Source: Algoriphagus terrigena DSM 22685 (GTDB lineage Bacteria > Bacteroidota > Bacteroidia > Cytophagales > Cyclobacteriaceae). Taken from it: DNA of 64,000 nucleotides. Below, piece after piece: positions 35,080 to 41,386 of this stretch. The DNA lies in contig NZ_AUBW01000005.1 in NCBI RefSeq assembly GCF_000429445.1, forward strand, positions 296,874 to 360,873, given 5' to 3'. Position numbers and translations under genes: made by a program. The notes beneath the pieces were generated by a model. That model was not told the origin of the DNA and ran no database searches. It saw only the letters and a program-made list of their open reading frames with translations. Each line of letters opens with the position of its first letter. The first letter of the stretch is position 1.

Positions 35080-35817
35080 GAGATTGTACCAGCGCTTAGT
35101 CGCCAGGACCTCATCCAAAAATCCAGCATCTTTCTCGATCGAATTGCCCAAAACAACCAGATCCGCGCCTGCGTCAAAAGCAGCTCTTATCTTTTCGGTG
35201 GTGCCGAGTCCACCGCCTACTATCAAAGGGGTTTTCACCGCAGACTTCACTTCAGAGATGACTGTCGGGTGTACCGGAATACTCGCTCCGCTACCCGCAT
35301 CCAAATAAAAATACCGCATCCCGAGAAATTTCCCCGCCAGGGCCGTTGCCTTAGCCAGGCTGGGATCTTCGTTAGAAAGCGGTAAGGTCTGACTTGCGGA
35401 ATGAACACTGAGCAGCTCGCCCTGATTGACCAAGATGTATCCGGTCGGCAAAACCTCCAAACCCAATCGGGCCACTTCCGGCGCCGCCTTGACCTGATGG
35501 GAAATCAAAAATTCAGGATTTCTCCCAGAGATCAAGCCCATGAACAAGATGGCATCCGCCTCGTCCGAAAGGTGAAGATGAGAGCCAGGAAAGATGCAAA
35601 CGGGGATTTCACCGGCAATTTGCTTCAGCGCTCGCACCGTATTGTTGAAATCCCGCGCAGAAGCAGTGCTCCCTCCCACCAGGATAAGATCCAAACCCGA
35701 ATCCTTCACCCAGCCAAATTGATTAAGGTCGATTTTCTTTTCAGGATCGACCAGCCAAGCGATTCCCTTTTGCCTGCTTTTTGAAAGTGATTTGAGGAGC
35801 TTACTTACCTTCCTCAC
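35062..35817 (-). CDS. Geranylgeranylglyceryl phosphate synthase (PcrB/GGGPS family)
   Basis: 251 residues. TIM barrel that links a polyprenyl diphosphate to glycerol-1-phosphate, the archaeal-type ether lipid step; Bacteroidota carry group II members. Seen: AWLVDPEKK near 20, GGSTASARD near 48, FYLDAGSGA near 171, the phosphate loop GGGLGT near 204 and VVLGNSIEKD near 226. The GTG start at 35817 was chosen because it precedes the conserved core; a TTG at 35844 is possible. It overlaps the end of the preceding membrane protein gene (17 bases) and the convergent AraC gene (18 bases). Confidence 0.92.
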   Translation of the reverse strand: MRKVSKLLKSLSKSRQKGIAWLVDPEKKIDLNQFGWVKDSGLDLILVGGSTASARDFNNTVRALKQIAGEIPVCIFPGSHLHLSDEADAILFMGLISGRNPEFLISHQVKAAPEVARLGLEVLPTGYILVNQGELLSVHSASQTLPLSNEDPSLAKATALAGKFLGMRYFYLDAGSGASIPVHPTVISEVKSAVKTPLIVGGGLGTTEKIRAAFDAGADLVVLGNSIEKDAGFLDEVLATKRWYNLSLNIN

Positions 35818-36181
35818 GTTCCTTGACTTCGGCTGGAGGCGCAAACATATCGACGAACAGTTTCTCTTTGGCCATAGCTAAACCCAAAATGAGCAATCTC
35901 TGCGTCAGATTAGGCCAAAAACTGGAGCCCTTTGGCTTGGTCAGGCGCTTTTTGATGTCTTCATTGAGCAATCCTTCTTTTTCCAGTACTTCTAGGGCCT
36001 TATCCGTAGTCTTGACTTTCTTTTTCCGCGTCACCTTTACGATCCCGTAGGTCAGCAAGACTCCCACAGCGACCACCGCTCCCACTTTCAGCCATTCTTC
36101 CGATTCCTTCTTCAGCATCTCAAGCTGCTTGGCCAGGGTCTGCTCCAGTTCATCCGATGTCTTCTCCAATTTATTGCTCAT
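35801..36181 (-). CDS. Small membrane protein of unknown function
   Basis: 126 residues: an N-terminal charged coiled-coil-like helix (about 1-29, Glu/Lys-rich), one membrane span (about 32-50), then a basic KKKVK segment and a second amphipathic or hydrophobic helix near 92-110. No family recognised with certainty. It overlaps the start region of the GGGPS gene by 17 bases and the end of the holin-like gene by 11 bases, so the three are co-translated. Confidence 0.75.
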   Translation of the reverse strand: MSNKLEKTSDELEQTLAKQLEMLKKESEEWLKVGAVVAVGVLLTYGIVKVTRKKKVKTTDKALEVLEKEGLLNEDIKKRLTKPKGSSFWPNLTQRLLILGLAMAKEKLFVDMFAPPAEVKEREEGK

Positions 36182-36545
36182 CTTCTTCCTTCTCTTGTTG
36201 TCTTTTGAGTCTCATTCTGAAAATAAAGTTTTTGAGCAGGTTCTCCACTCTGTCCTGGACCCGCAGGGAATCTCTGCTCAGGATCAGCATCAGCATGACC
36301 AAAAAGTAGATCAATGCCACGATCAAAAATCCCATATAGGGACTTTTAGTCAATTGACTGAGGAAAAATGCCAGAGAAAGTGAGAGAAACAGAAAGGCGA
36401 ACAACAGCATGCTCCCGATCACGATCAACAAGATCAGCCGTGACAAAATCTCGACAAACTCGTTTTGAATTTCCTGCTTAACTATTCCGATCCGGGTCTC
36501 AACGATCCCTTTTAGTGTCTGGACGATTTCGCCGATTTTCAACAT
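36171..36545 (-). CDS. Holin-superfamily III-like (phage holin family) membrane protein
   Basis: 124 residues. Layout matches the putative Actinobacterial holin-X/holin superfamily III family: an N-terminal amphipathic helix, two membrane spans (about 37-62 and 72-90), then a charged C-terminal tail rich in Glu, Gln and Arg. Despite the family name there are no phage genes nearby; in Bacteroidota such proteins are chromosomal and probably affect membrane properties. First gene of an operon with a small membrane protein and GGGPS. Confidence 0.8.
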   Translation of the reverse strand: MLKIGEIVQTLKGIVETRIGIVKQEIQNEFVEILSRLILLIVIGSMLLFAFLFLSLSLAFFLSQLTKSPYMGFLIVALIYFLVMLMLILSRDSLRVQDRVENLLKNFIFRMRLKRQQEKEEDEQ

Positions 36546-36634
36546 AATTACGGGTATTTTTGGTGCTATTGCCCCTTTTAGATAGCTCTAATATACTGGA
36601 AAACCAGGGAGCAAAAAAATTGCCATCCGGCGCT

Positions 36635-37219
36635 TTACTCCGCCTCCTCGTAAAACTTGAACCGCAAAACCAGCTCCAGCGCGATCAGGATGGCCTGATT
36701 GATCGGATACTGGGTGTTGAGAGATTCATCGACATCATACAGTCTGGTGTAAAAAGCCGTCGCCATGGGAATATCCAACCCCGAATTGATGCGCGAGTTC
36801 ACCAACGCAAATTCCTCCGGCCTTTGTTCCTTCAGTACCTTGCAGGTAATCAGCTCCTTCTGCCCGTACTTGGATTTACGCGCTGAAGCTCCAAACAGCC
36901 TGCAAATCAGACCTCTGCTTGCATAGCTACCGCAAAAACCCTGCGTCTCATCGTCCTTTTTGGAGCGATACACGATGCAGTTCCCCAACTCATCCTGAAG
37001 CGCCAATTGATTGGCGATTTCCTCCGCGAGCCCTTTCTCGTAGAGATCGAAGGCCAAAGGCAAGAATTCCAGCGGCGAGGCGGGTACCTGCGGGTTGGCG
37101 CAGCAAAACCCACAACCTGAGACGCAAGCCATCCCGCCCTCTTCGTGAAATTGCTGGGATTCGGTGGCTAATTGCTGAAAGACCTCCTTTACAGCTTCGG
37201 ACTTTTCAAATAGATTCAT
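36635..37219 (-). CDS. YkgJ-type CxxxCxxCC cysteine-cluster protein
   Basis: 194 residues. N-terminal cluster ACVSGCGFCC (C-xxxx-C-xx-CC) with further Cys at the GFCGSYASRGLICRLFG segment, matching the YkgJ zinc- or iron-chelating family; the second block RGLICRLFG is the family hallmark. Cytosolic; its function is not established, possibly metal handling or an oxidoreductase-like role. It is divergent from a LOG-family gene, with TACTTTTA (one mismatch to TAnnTTTG) in the leader. No partner is evident. Confidence 0.85.
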   Translation of the reverse strand: MNLFEKSEAVKEVFQQLATESQQFHEEGGMACVSGCGFCCANPQVPASPLEFLPLAFDLYEKGLAEEIANQLALQDELGNCIVYRSKKDDETQGFCGSYASRGLICRLFGASARKSKYGQKELITCKVLKEQRPEEFALVNSRINSGLDIPMATAFYTRLYDVDESLNTQYPINQAILIALELVLRFKFYEEAE

Positions 37220-37380
37220 CTCAGATAATCAGGATGTAAAAGTAACGTAAGTATTCCCCATTTAAATCCGTGGATGAATTCATTTTTTTACCTTGATAAT
37301 CAGACCATTAGTTTCTCAAACTTTTCAAATGTGATCTATTGCTGCTGAGAATCGTTTTTTTGAAGGATAAAAAAAGGAAT

Positions 37381-38106
37381 ATGAGCGATTTTGAAGATAA
37401 AGAAGCTGAAGAGCGCATCAAGCGGGCATTCAAAGAACGTGACTGGAGTGAAATCAGAAGCGAAGATTCCTGGGCGATTTTTAAGGTTATGTCAGAGTTT
37501 GTCGTCGGCTACGAAAAACTCGCCAAGATCGGCCCTTGTGTATCGATATTTGGCTCGGCGAGAACCCCACGCGACCATGAATACTATCAAATGGCCGAGG
37601 ATATCGCCGCCAAACTCGTGCGGCACGGCTACGGAGTCATCACCGGCGGCGGCCCCGGTATCATGGAAGCTGGTAACAAAGGAGCCTATTCCGAGGGTGG
37701 TAAATCAGTCGGATTGAACATCATGCTGCCCTTCGAGCAGTTTAACAACATCTACATCGACCGGGACAAGCTGATGAACTTTGATTATTTCTTTGTGCGC
37801 AAAGTCATGTTTGTTCGTTATTCACAGGGCTTTGTCGTGCTGCCGGGAGGTTTTGGTACGCTGGATGAGTTTTTTGAAGCACTCACTTTGATCCAGACCA
37901 ACAAGATCGGTCGATTCCCGATTGTCCTGGTGGGTAGATCCTATTGGGAAGGCCTGGTAGATTGGATCAAAAAGACGCTGCTGGCGGACAGCAACTACAT
38001 CAAAGAAGACGATCTGGAACTGTTCACAGTTGTGGACAACGCCACAGAAGCGGTCAAGGTCATCGACGACTTCTATAGCAAGTACCTCCTGAGTCCAAAC
38101 TTCTAA
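37381..38106 (+). CDS. LOG-family protein (TIGR00730-type), long form
   Basis: 241 residues from the ATG at 37381; an upstream start at 37339 is in frame but adds a segment not seen in the family. Rossmann fold with VSIFGSAR near 54, GGGPGIMEAGNKG near 89-101 and the PGGFGTLDE signature at 155-163. LOG proteins cleave nucleotide 5'-monophosphates (cytokinin riboside phosphates in plants) to base and ribose-5-phosphate. A second, shorter LOG gene is at 39001-39564. In Bacteroidota the natural substrate is unknown. Confidence 0.93.
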   Translation: MSDFEDKEAEERIKRAFKERDWSEIRSEDSWAIFKVMSEFVVGYEKLAKIGPCVSIFGSARTPRDHEYYQMAEDIAAKLVRHGYGVITGGGPGIMEAGNKGAYSEGGKSVGLNIMLPFEQFNNIYIDRDKLMNFDYFFVRKVMFVRYSQGFVVLPGGFGTLDEFFEALTLIQTNKIGRFPIVLVGRSYWEGLVDWIKKTLLADSNYIKEDDLELFTVVDNATEAVKVIDDFYSKYLLSPNF

Positions 38107-38121
38107 CCTCTTCGAAAAGCC

Positions 38122-38163
38122 ATAAAAAAAGGCCGCCCATCTCAGGATCGGCGGCCTTTTTTG
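38122..38163. terminator. Bidirectional terminator
   Basis: AAAAAGGCCGCC pairs with GGCGGCCTTTTT around a 12-base loop, between the LOG gene and the convergent hypothetical gene at 38173-38676. Confidence 0.88.
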
Positions 38164-38172
38164 CTTTTGCTT

Positions 38173-38676
38173 TTAGGCTATTTTCAATCTCAACTCGCCT
38201 TGTCTTTTGACGACTTTTAGCTCAAAATAGTGATTGATAAATGCCTTACAATGGTTTTCAGCCCATTCGGCCCGAGACTCCGTGTCGTACAGCAGCGTCA
38301 TTCTGAGCATGGTTTTCACATACTGTTCGTGCTGTCCCAGCTCTTCCATCCAAGAGATAAATCCCGCTTCCCACTCCTCCTTGAATTTGTCGAAATGGCT
38401 GCGGCCATCAAAAAGTAACTCGAGCTGATTATCCTTGTTTTTGAACCGGTAAATCCCGCAAAGCTGCCGATAGATCAACCTGACCCGCTCTTTGGGAAAA
38501 TCAAACGTATCCAAAATCCTGGAATAGGTCTGATCCATCAGTCGGAGAGGATTGTAGAGGTAGGTGTAGGAGCGCTTGAGCTCGTAGATCATCTGATCCA
38601 GCAATTCCTCCTCCAATACATACTGAGCCTGTCTGAGGATGTAATTTTTGTCCAGTGGAAAAAGCTTGTCGATCAT
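38173..38676 (-). CDS. Hypothetical helical protein
   Basis: 167 residues, no signal peptide or membrane span. Predicted mostly helical with many aromatic and charged residues (LYNPLRLMDQTYSRIL, FISWMEELGQHEQYVKTML). No family recognised. The terminator and good start context support a real gene. It has no operon partner; a repeat-rich 324-base gap lies upstream. Confidence 0.65.
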   Translation of the reverse strand: MIDKLFPLDKNYILRQAQYVLEEELLDQMIYELKRSYTYLYNPLRLMDQTYSRILDTFDFPKERVRLIYRQLCGIYRFKNKDNQLELLFDGRSHFDKFKEEWEAGFISWMEELGQHEQYVKTMLRMTLLYDTESRAEWAENHCKAFINHYFELKVVKRQGELRLKIA

Positions 38677-38791
38677 GCAGCTGTCAGGGTTCTGGCAAAA
38701 GTACCATTTATCTTTCTGAAATACGAAGTCAGGAGTGTGAAATACGGGGAAGTGTTGGATGATCGATGCAGGATGACGGATGTTTTTGAGA

Positions 38792-38917
38792 CGTCATTGC
38801 AAGTCTTTTTTCACCAAGCCTAAAATTCGGTTGGACTTTCATGCCCGAAGCAATCCCATCAGTGGAAGCAGATTTTGATGAGAAGACTGCTTCGTTCGTA
38901 CCTCAATCGCAGTGACG
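38792..38917. repeat. Degenerate nested inverted repeat (hairpin intergenic element)
   Basis: Outer arms CGTCATTGC (38792-38800) and GCAGTGACG (38909-38917); inner arms GAAGCAATC (38847-38855) and GACTGCTTC (38885-38893), with CATCA/TGATG in the apex region. This resembles a well-spread intergenic element whose arms read CGTCATTGCGAG and GAAGCAATC; here it is weathered. Confidence 0.65.
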
Positions 38918-38936
38918 GCTCCGATCGTGAGACACT

Positions 38937-38954
38937 TTTCCGCCGCGGCGGAAA
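38937..38954. repeat. GC-rich palindrome sharing the dispersed repeat core
   Basis: TTTCCGCCGCGGCGGAAA is a perfect 18-base palindrome. Its core CCGCCGCGGCGG is the same as in the repeats at 4509-4533 and 20341-20366, but the flanks differ. Confidence 0.65.
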
Positions 38955-39000
38955 GGCCGTTCGTATATCACCTGCAGCGACAACTCACCGGGCCCGGGCC

Positions 39001-39564
39001 TTACCAGTCTGCCGGGCGTCCTGCTTGATAGGCGGACATCCGATCCAGCAGATCCACCGGATCGTCAGAGATGATCAGCATTTCTTCTTGCTCGGGGTAG
39101 AGAAAGCCAGATTCCAGCGCATGGTTGAGAAACTCAATCAGCTTGTCGTAGTAGCCATTGACATTGAAGAGTGCCAGGGGCTTTTGGATGTAGTGGAGTT
39201 GGTTCAGGGTCATGATCTCAAAAAGCTCCTCCAGCGTGCCGATTCCCCCAGGCATGGCGATAAAGCCGTCCCCGCGCTCCGCCATCAACCATTTGCGGTC
39301 GCGCATGGTTTCCACGATGACCAGCTCGGTGCAGCCCCGGTGCGCCACTTCCCGATCGACCAGCTTTTGCGGAATGATCCCCAGGACCTCTTTGCCCGCA
39401 GCCAACATCTCGTCAGCGATCACCCCCATCAAGCCCACGCGCCCCGCACCATACACTAAGGAGTGATCCCGCTTGATCATCTCCTGAGCCAAAGATCGTG
39501 CGCCCGCTTCAAAGACGCCGCTGTTGCCCTTCTTGGAGCCACAGTAGATCGTTATTTTCTTCAT
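39001..39564 (-). CDS. LOG-family protein (TIGR00730-type), short form
   Basis: 187 residues, the usual length of LOG phosphoribohydrolases. VYGAGRVGLMG near 38-48 and PGGIGTLEE at 105-113, with R89/K91 region (ETMRDRKWLM) for phosphate binding. Probably hydrolyses nucleoside 5'-monophosphates of modified bases. Divergent from rdgB, another nucleotide house-cleaning gene, with 90 bases between the start codons. The two LOG proteins in this window are distinct subfamilies, not a recent duplicate. Confidence 0.94.
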   Translation of the reverse strand: MKKITIYCGSKKGNSGVFEAGARSLAQEMIKRDHSLVYGAGRVGLMGVIADEMLAAGKEVLGIIPQKLVDREVAHRGCTELVIVETMRDRKWLMAERGDGFIAMPGGIGTLEELFEIMTLNQLHYIQKPLALFNVNGYYDKLIEFLNHALESGFLYPEQEEMLIISDDPVDLLDRMSAYQAGRPADW

Positions 39565-39642
39565 GGCTTGAAGTTATGGATTCTTGATTTTGCAAAAGCC
39601 CGAAAGCTGGAGCCAAACTTGAAAATCTTTGCCTTCTATCTG

Positions 39643-39650
39643 TATTTTTG
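39643..39650 (+). promoter_or_regulatory. -7 box 4 bases before the rdgB start
   Basis: TATTTTTG, exact TAnnTTTG, with TTG at 39619-39621 (21-base spacer). The ATG at 39655 is so close that transcription should begin at or just inside the start codon (leaderless). Confidence 0.5.
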
Positions 39651-39654
39651 GGCT

Positions 39655-40236
39655 ATGAAAATCTGCTTCGCTACGAACAACGCCAAGAAAATAGAAGAAG
39701 TCAAAGCCGCTTTAGGGTCTGATTTCGAGATTGTCTCCCTTCAGCAAATCGGCTGTCATGAGGAACTTCCCGAGACGGGCGACACGCTGGAGCACAATGC
39801 ATTTCAAAAGGCGCGGTTCGTCAAAGACCACTACGGCGTCGATTGCTTCGCTGACGATACCGGGCTGGAAGTGGCTGCCCTGGACGGCGCTCCGGGTGTG
39901 TATTCGGGACGATTTGCCGGGGAGCCGCGCAGCGATGAGCGAAACATCTCATTGCTTCTGGAGAAAATGGCTGGAAAAGCGGAGCGAACTGCCAGATTCC
40001 GAACCGTCATCGCCCTGATTCTGGACGGGCAAGAAATTTCCTTTGAAGGAATCGCCGAGGGTGAGATTTTAGCCCAAAAAGTCGGTCACGGAGGCTTTGG
40101 CTACGATCCGATATTCAGGCCGACAGGTTTTGACAAGACCTTTGCAGAATTGAGTCTGGCCGAAAAGAACGACATCAGTCATCGCGGCAAAGCCGTAAAC
40201 GCGCTGATTTCCTTTCTTCGCCATCGAAAATTCTGA
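39655..40236 (+). CDS. rdgB: XTP/dITP pyrophosphatase (RdgB/HAM1)
   Basis: 193 residues from the ATG at 39655; the open frame reaches back to 39463, but the family starts with KICFATNNAKK. House-cleaning enzyme that hydrolyses ITP, dITP and XTP to monophosphates. Seen: the (S/T)xNxxK loop TNNAKK, CFADDTGLEV near 65, GVYSGRFAG near 82 and GFGYDPIF near 147. It precedes the uridine kinase gene by 33 bases, but each has its own start-adjacent -7 box. Confidence 0.97.
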   Translation: MKICFATNNAKKIEEVKAALGSDFEIVSLQQIGCHEELPETGDTLEHNAFQKARFVKDHYGVDCFADDTGLEVAALDGAPGVYSGRFAGEPRSDERNISLLLEKMAGKAERTARFRTVIALILDGQEISFEGIAEGEILAQKVGHGGFGYDPIFRPTGFDKTFAELSLAEKNDISHRGKAVNALISFLRHRKF

Positions 40237-40255
40237 GATCGAGTCTAAAATGATT

Positions 40256-40263
40256 TACATTTG
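40256..40263 (+). promoter_or_regulatory. -7 box 6 bases before the udk start
   Basis: TACATTTG, exact TAnnTTTG, next to the ATG at 40270. No clear -33 element. Predicts a leaderless transcript. Confidence 0.4.
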
Positions 40264-40269
40264 ACCCCA

Positions 40270-40890
40270 ATGAAAAAACCATTCATCGTCGGGATCACCG
40301 GAGGTTCGGCCTCTGGAAAAACATTATTTCTGGAGCGTTTGCTGAGCAGTTTCGAGCCCGAGGAAGTTTGCCTTATTTCACAGGACAATTACTACAAGCC
40401 TCGGCACCAGCAGCCGATCGACGCACAGGGCGTCCATAACTTTGACACACCCCACAGCATAGATTTCGAGCAGTACGCTGCCGACATCCGCAAGATCCAA
40501 AACGGTGAGACGGTACTTCGCGAAGAGTACACCTTCAACAATTCCGCTAAAAAGGCGAAGATGCTCACCTTCTCGGCCGCCCCGGTGGTGGTGGTTGAGG
40601 GCATATTTGTGCTGTACTATCCCGAGCTGGCGGAGCTGCTGGACCTGAAGATCTTCATCGACGCCAAGGATCACATCAAGCTGAAGCGCCGGATCATCCG
40701 CGATAAGGTAGAGCGGGGCTACGATCTCGATGATGTCCTGTATCGCTATGAGATGCACGTGATGCCCACCTATGAAAAGTACATCAAGCCATTCAAAAAT
40801 GAGGCGGATCTGATCATCCCCAACAACTCCAACTTCGATATGGCTTTGGACGTGATCAGAACCTATCTCAGAACAAAATCCGAGGGGTAA
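40270..40890 (+). CDS. udk: Uridine kinase
   Basis: 206 residues. Phosphorylates uridine and cytidine in pyrimidine salvage. P-loop GGSASGKT at 11-18, QDNYYK near 40, FDTPHSIDF near 60 and RDKVERGYD near 141. The ATG at 40270 is preferred over the in-frame TTG at 40261, which lies in the -7 box. Followed after 57 bases by a hypothetical gene with its own promoter. Confidence 0.95.
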   Translation: MKKPFIVGITGGSASGKTLFLERLLSSFEPEEVCLISQDNYYKPRHQQPIDAQGVHNFDTPHSIDFEQYAADIRKIQNGETVLREEYTFNNSAKKAKMLTFSAAPVVVVEGIFVLYYPELAELLDLKIFIDAKDHIKLKRRIIRDKVERGYDLDDVLYRYEMHVMPTYEKYIKPFKNEADLIIPNNSNFDMALDVIRTYLRTKSEG

Positions 40891-40933
40891 GTCAAAAAAA
40901 CGGAGACGAAAAGCTTGAATTTCAAATATTACC

Positions 40934-40941
40934 TATATTTG
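40934..40941 (+). promoter_or_regulatory. -7 box 6 bases before the start at 40948
   Basis: TATATTTG, exact TAnnTTTG, with TTG at 40915-40917 (16-base spacer). Start-adjacent, so the transcript is probably leaderless. Confidence 0.45.
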
Positions 40942-40947
40942 CGCCGA

Positions 40948-41292
40948 ATGAAAACCCGGGTAATCCATAACAGTCTCTTCCAGCAGCGCTTTACGCTGTT
41001 GATGGCGTTGCTGTTATGCCTGTTTGTGTCGAGCGTGGAGTACCTGCCTCAGGAAGGCAAAGTAGACCATACCGAGCATTCATCCGACCATCCGGATCAG
41101 ACTTTTCTCAATGTAGCGGTAGACGCGGTGGTACCTTTTATAGTGCACGTGGCTAACACCGTCCTGTATCTGATCTACCACGTTTTCAGCTTTGAATTCA
41201 AAGTACCGACCACACAGTCAATATCTGCCTCGATTCCCAACCAGCTCGTTGAGATACTTTTTGAGCGGATCATATCCACTAAGGGGCCCTGA
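40948..41292 (+). CDS. Small membrane protein upstream of secDF
   Basis: 114 residues from the ATG at 40948. One N-terminal membrane segment (about 16-31), a His/Asp-rich outer loop (DHTEHSSDHPDQ near 39-50) that could bind metal, and a second hydrophobic stretch (about 53-80, FIVHVANTVLYLIYHVF). No family recognised. It precedes secDF by 94 bases in the same direction, but whether it aids export is unknown. Confidence 0.65.
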   Translation: MKTRVIHNSLFQQRFTLLMALLLCLFVSSVEYLPQEGKVDHTEHSSDHPDQTFLNVAVDAVVPFIVHVANTVLYLIYHVFSFEFKVPTTQSISASIPNQLVEILFERIISTKGP

Positions 41293-41386
41293 TTCCCTCT
41301 TTTTCCCGCAAGTAATTCCCTGCCGAAGCCAGCTGGCTTCCCGGCTTCTATCCTGTATTTTCCAAACAATTAAATAAATAACCCTT

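Larger units (their letters stand above)
38677..39000. other. Gene-free region carrying intergenic repeats
   Basis: 324 bases without a supported gene. It holds the hairpin repeat at 38792-38917 and the GC palindrome at 38937-38954. The first 110 bases are the leader of the gene at 38173-38676. Short open frames here are products of the repeat. Confidence 0.6.

Noticed and set aside
36171..36545. Phage remnant suggested by the holin-like protein
   Set aside because: No endolysin, structural or integrase genes are nearby, and the gene is in an operon with a lipid-synthesis gene.
38875..39459. Plus-strand open frame of 194 codons opposite the short LOG gene
   Set aside because: It starts in the repeat element and runs antisense to a gene with the PGGxGT signature; no domain seen.
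40948..41292. Bacteriocin-type precursor because of small size and His-rich part
   Set aside because: It has two hydrophobic helices and no leader or maturation genes nearby; a small membrane protein is the simpler reading.
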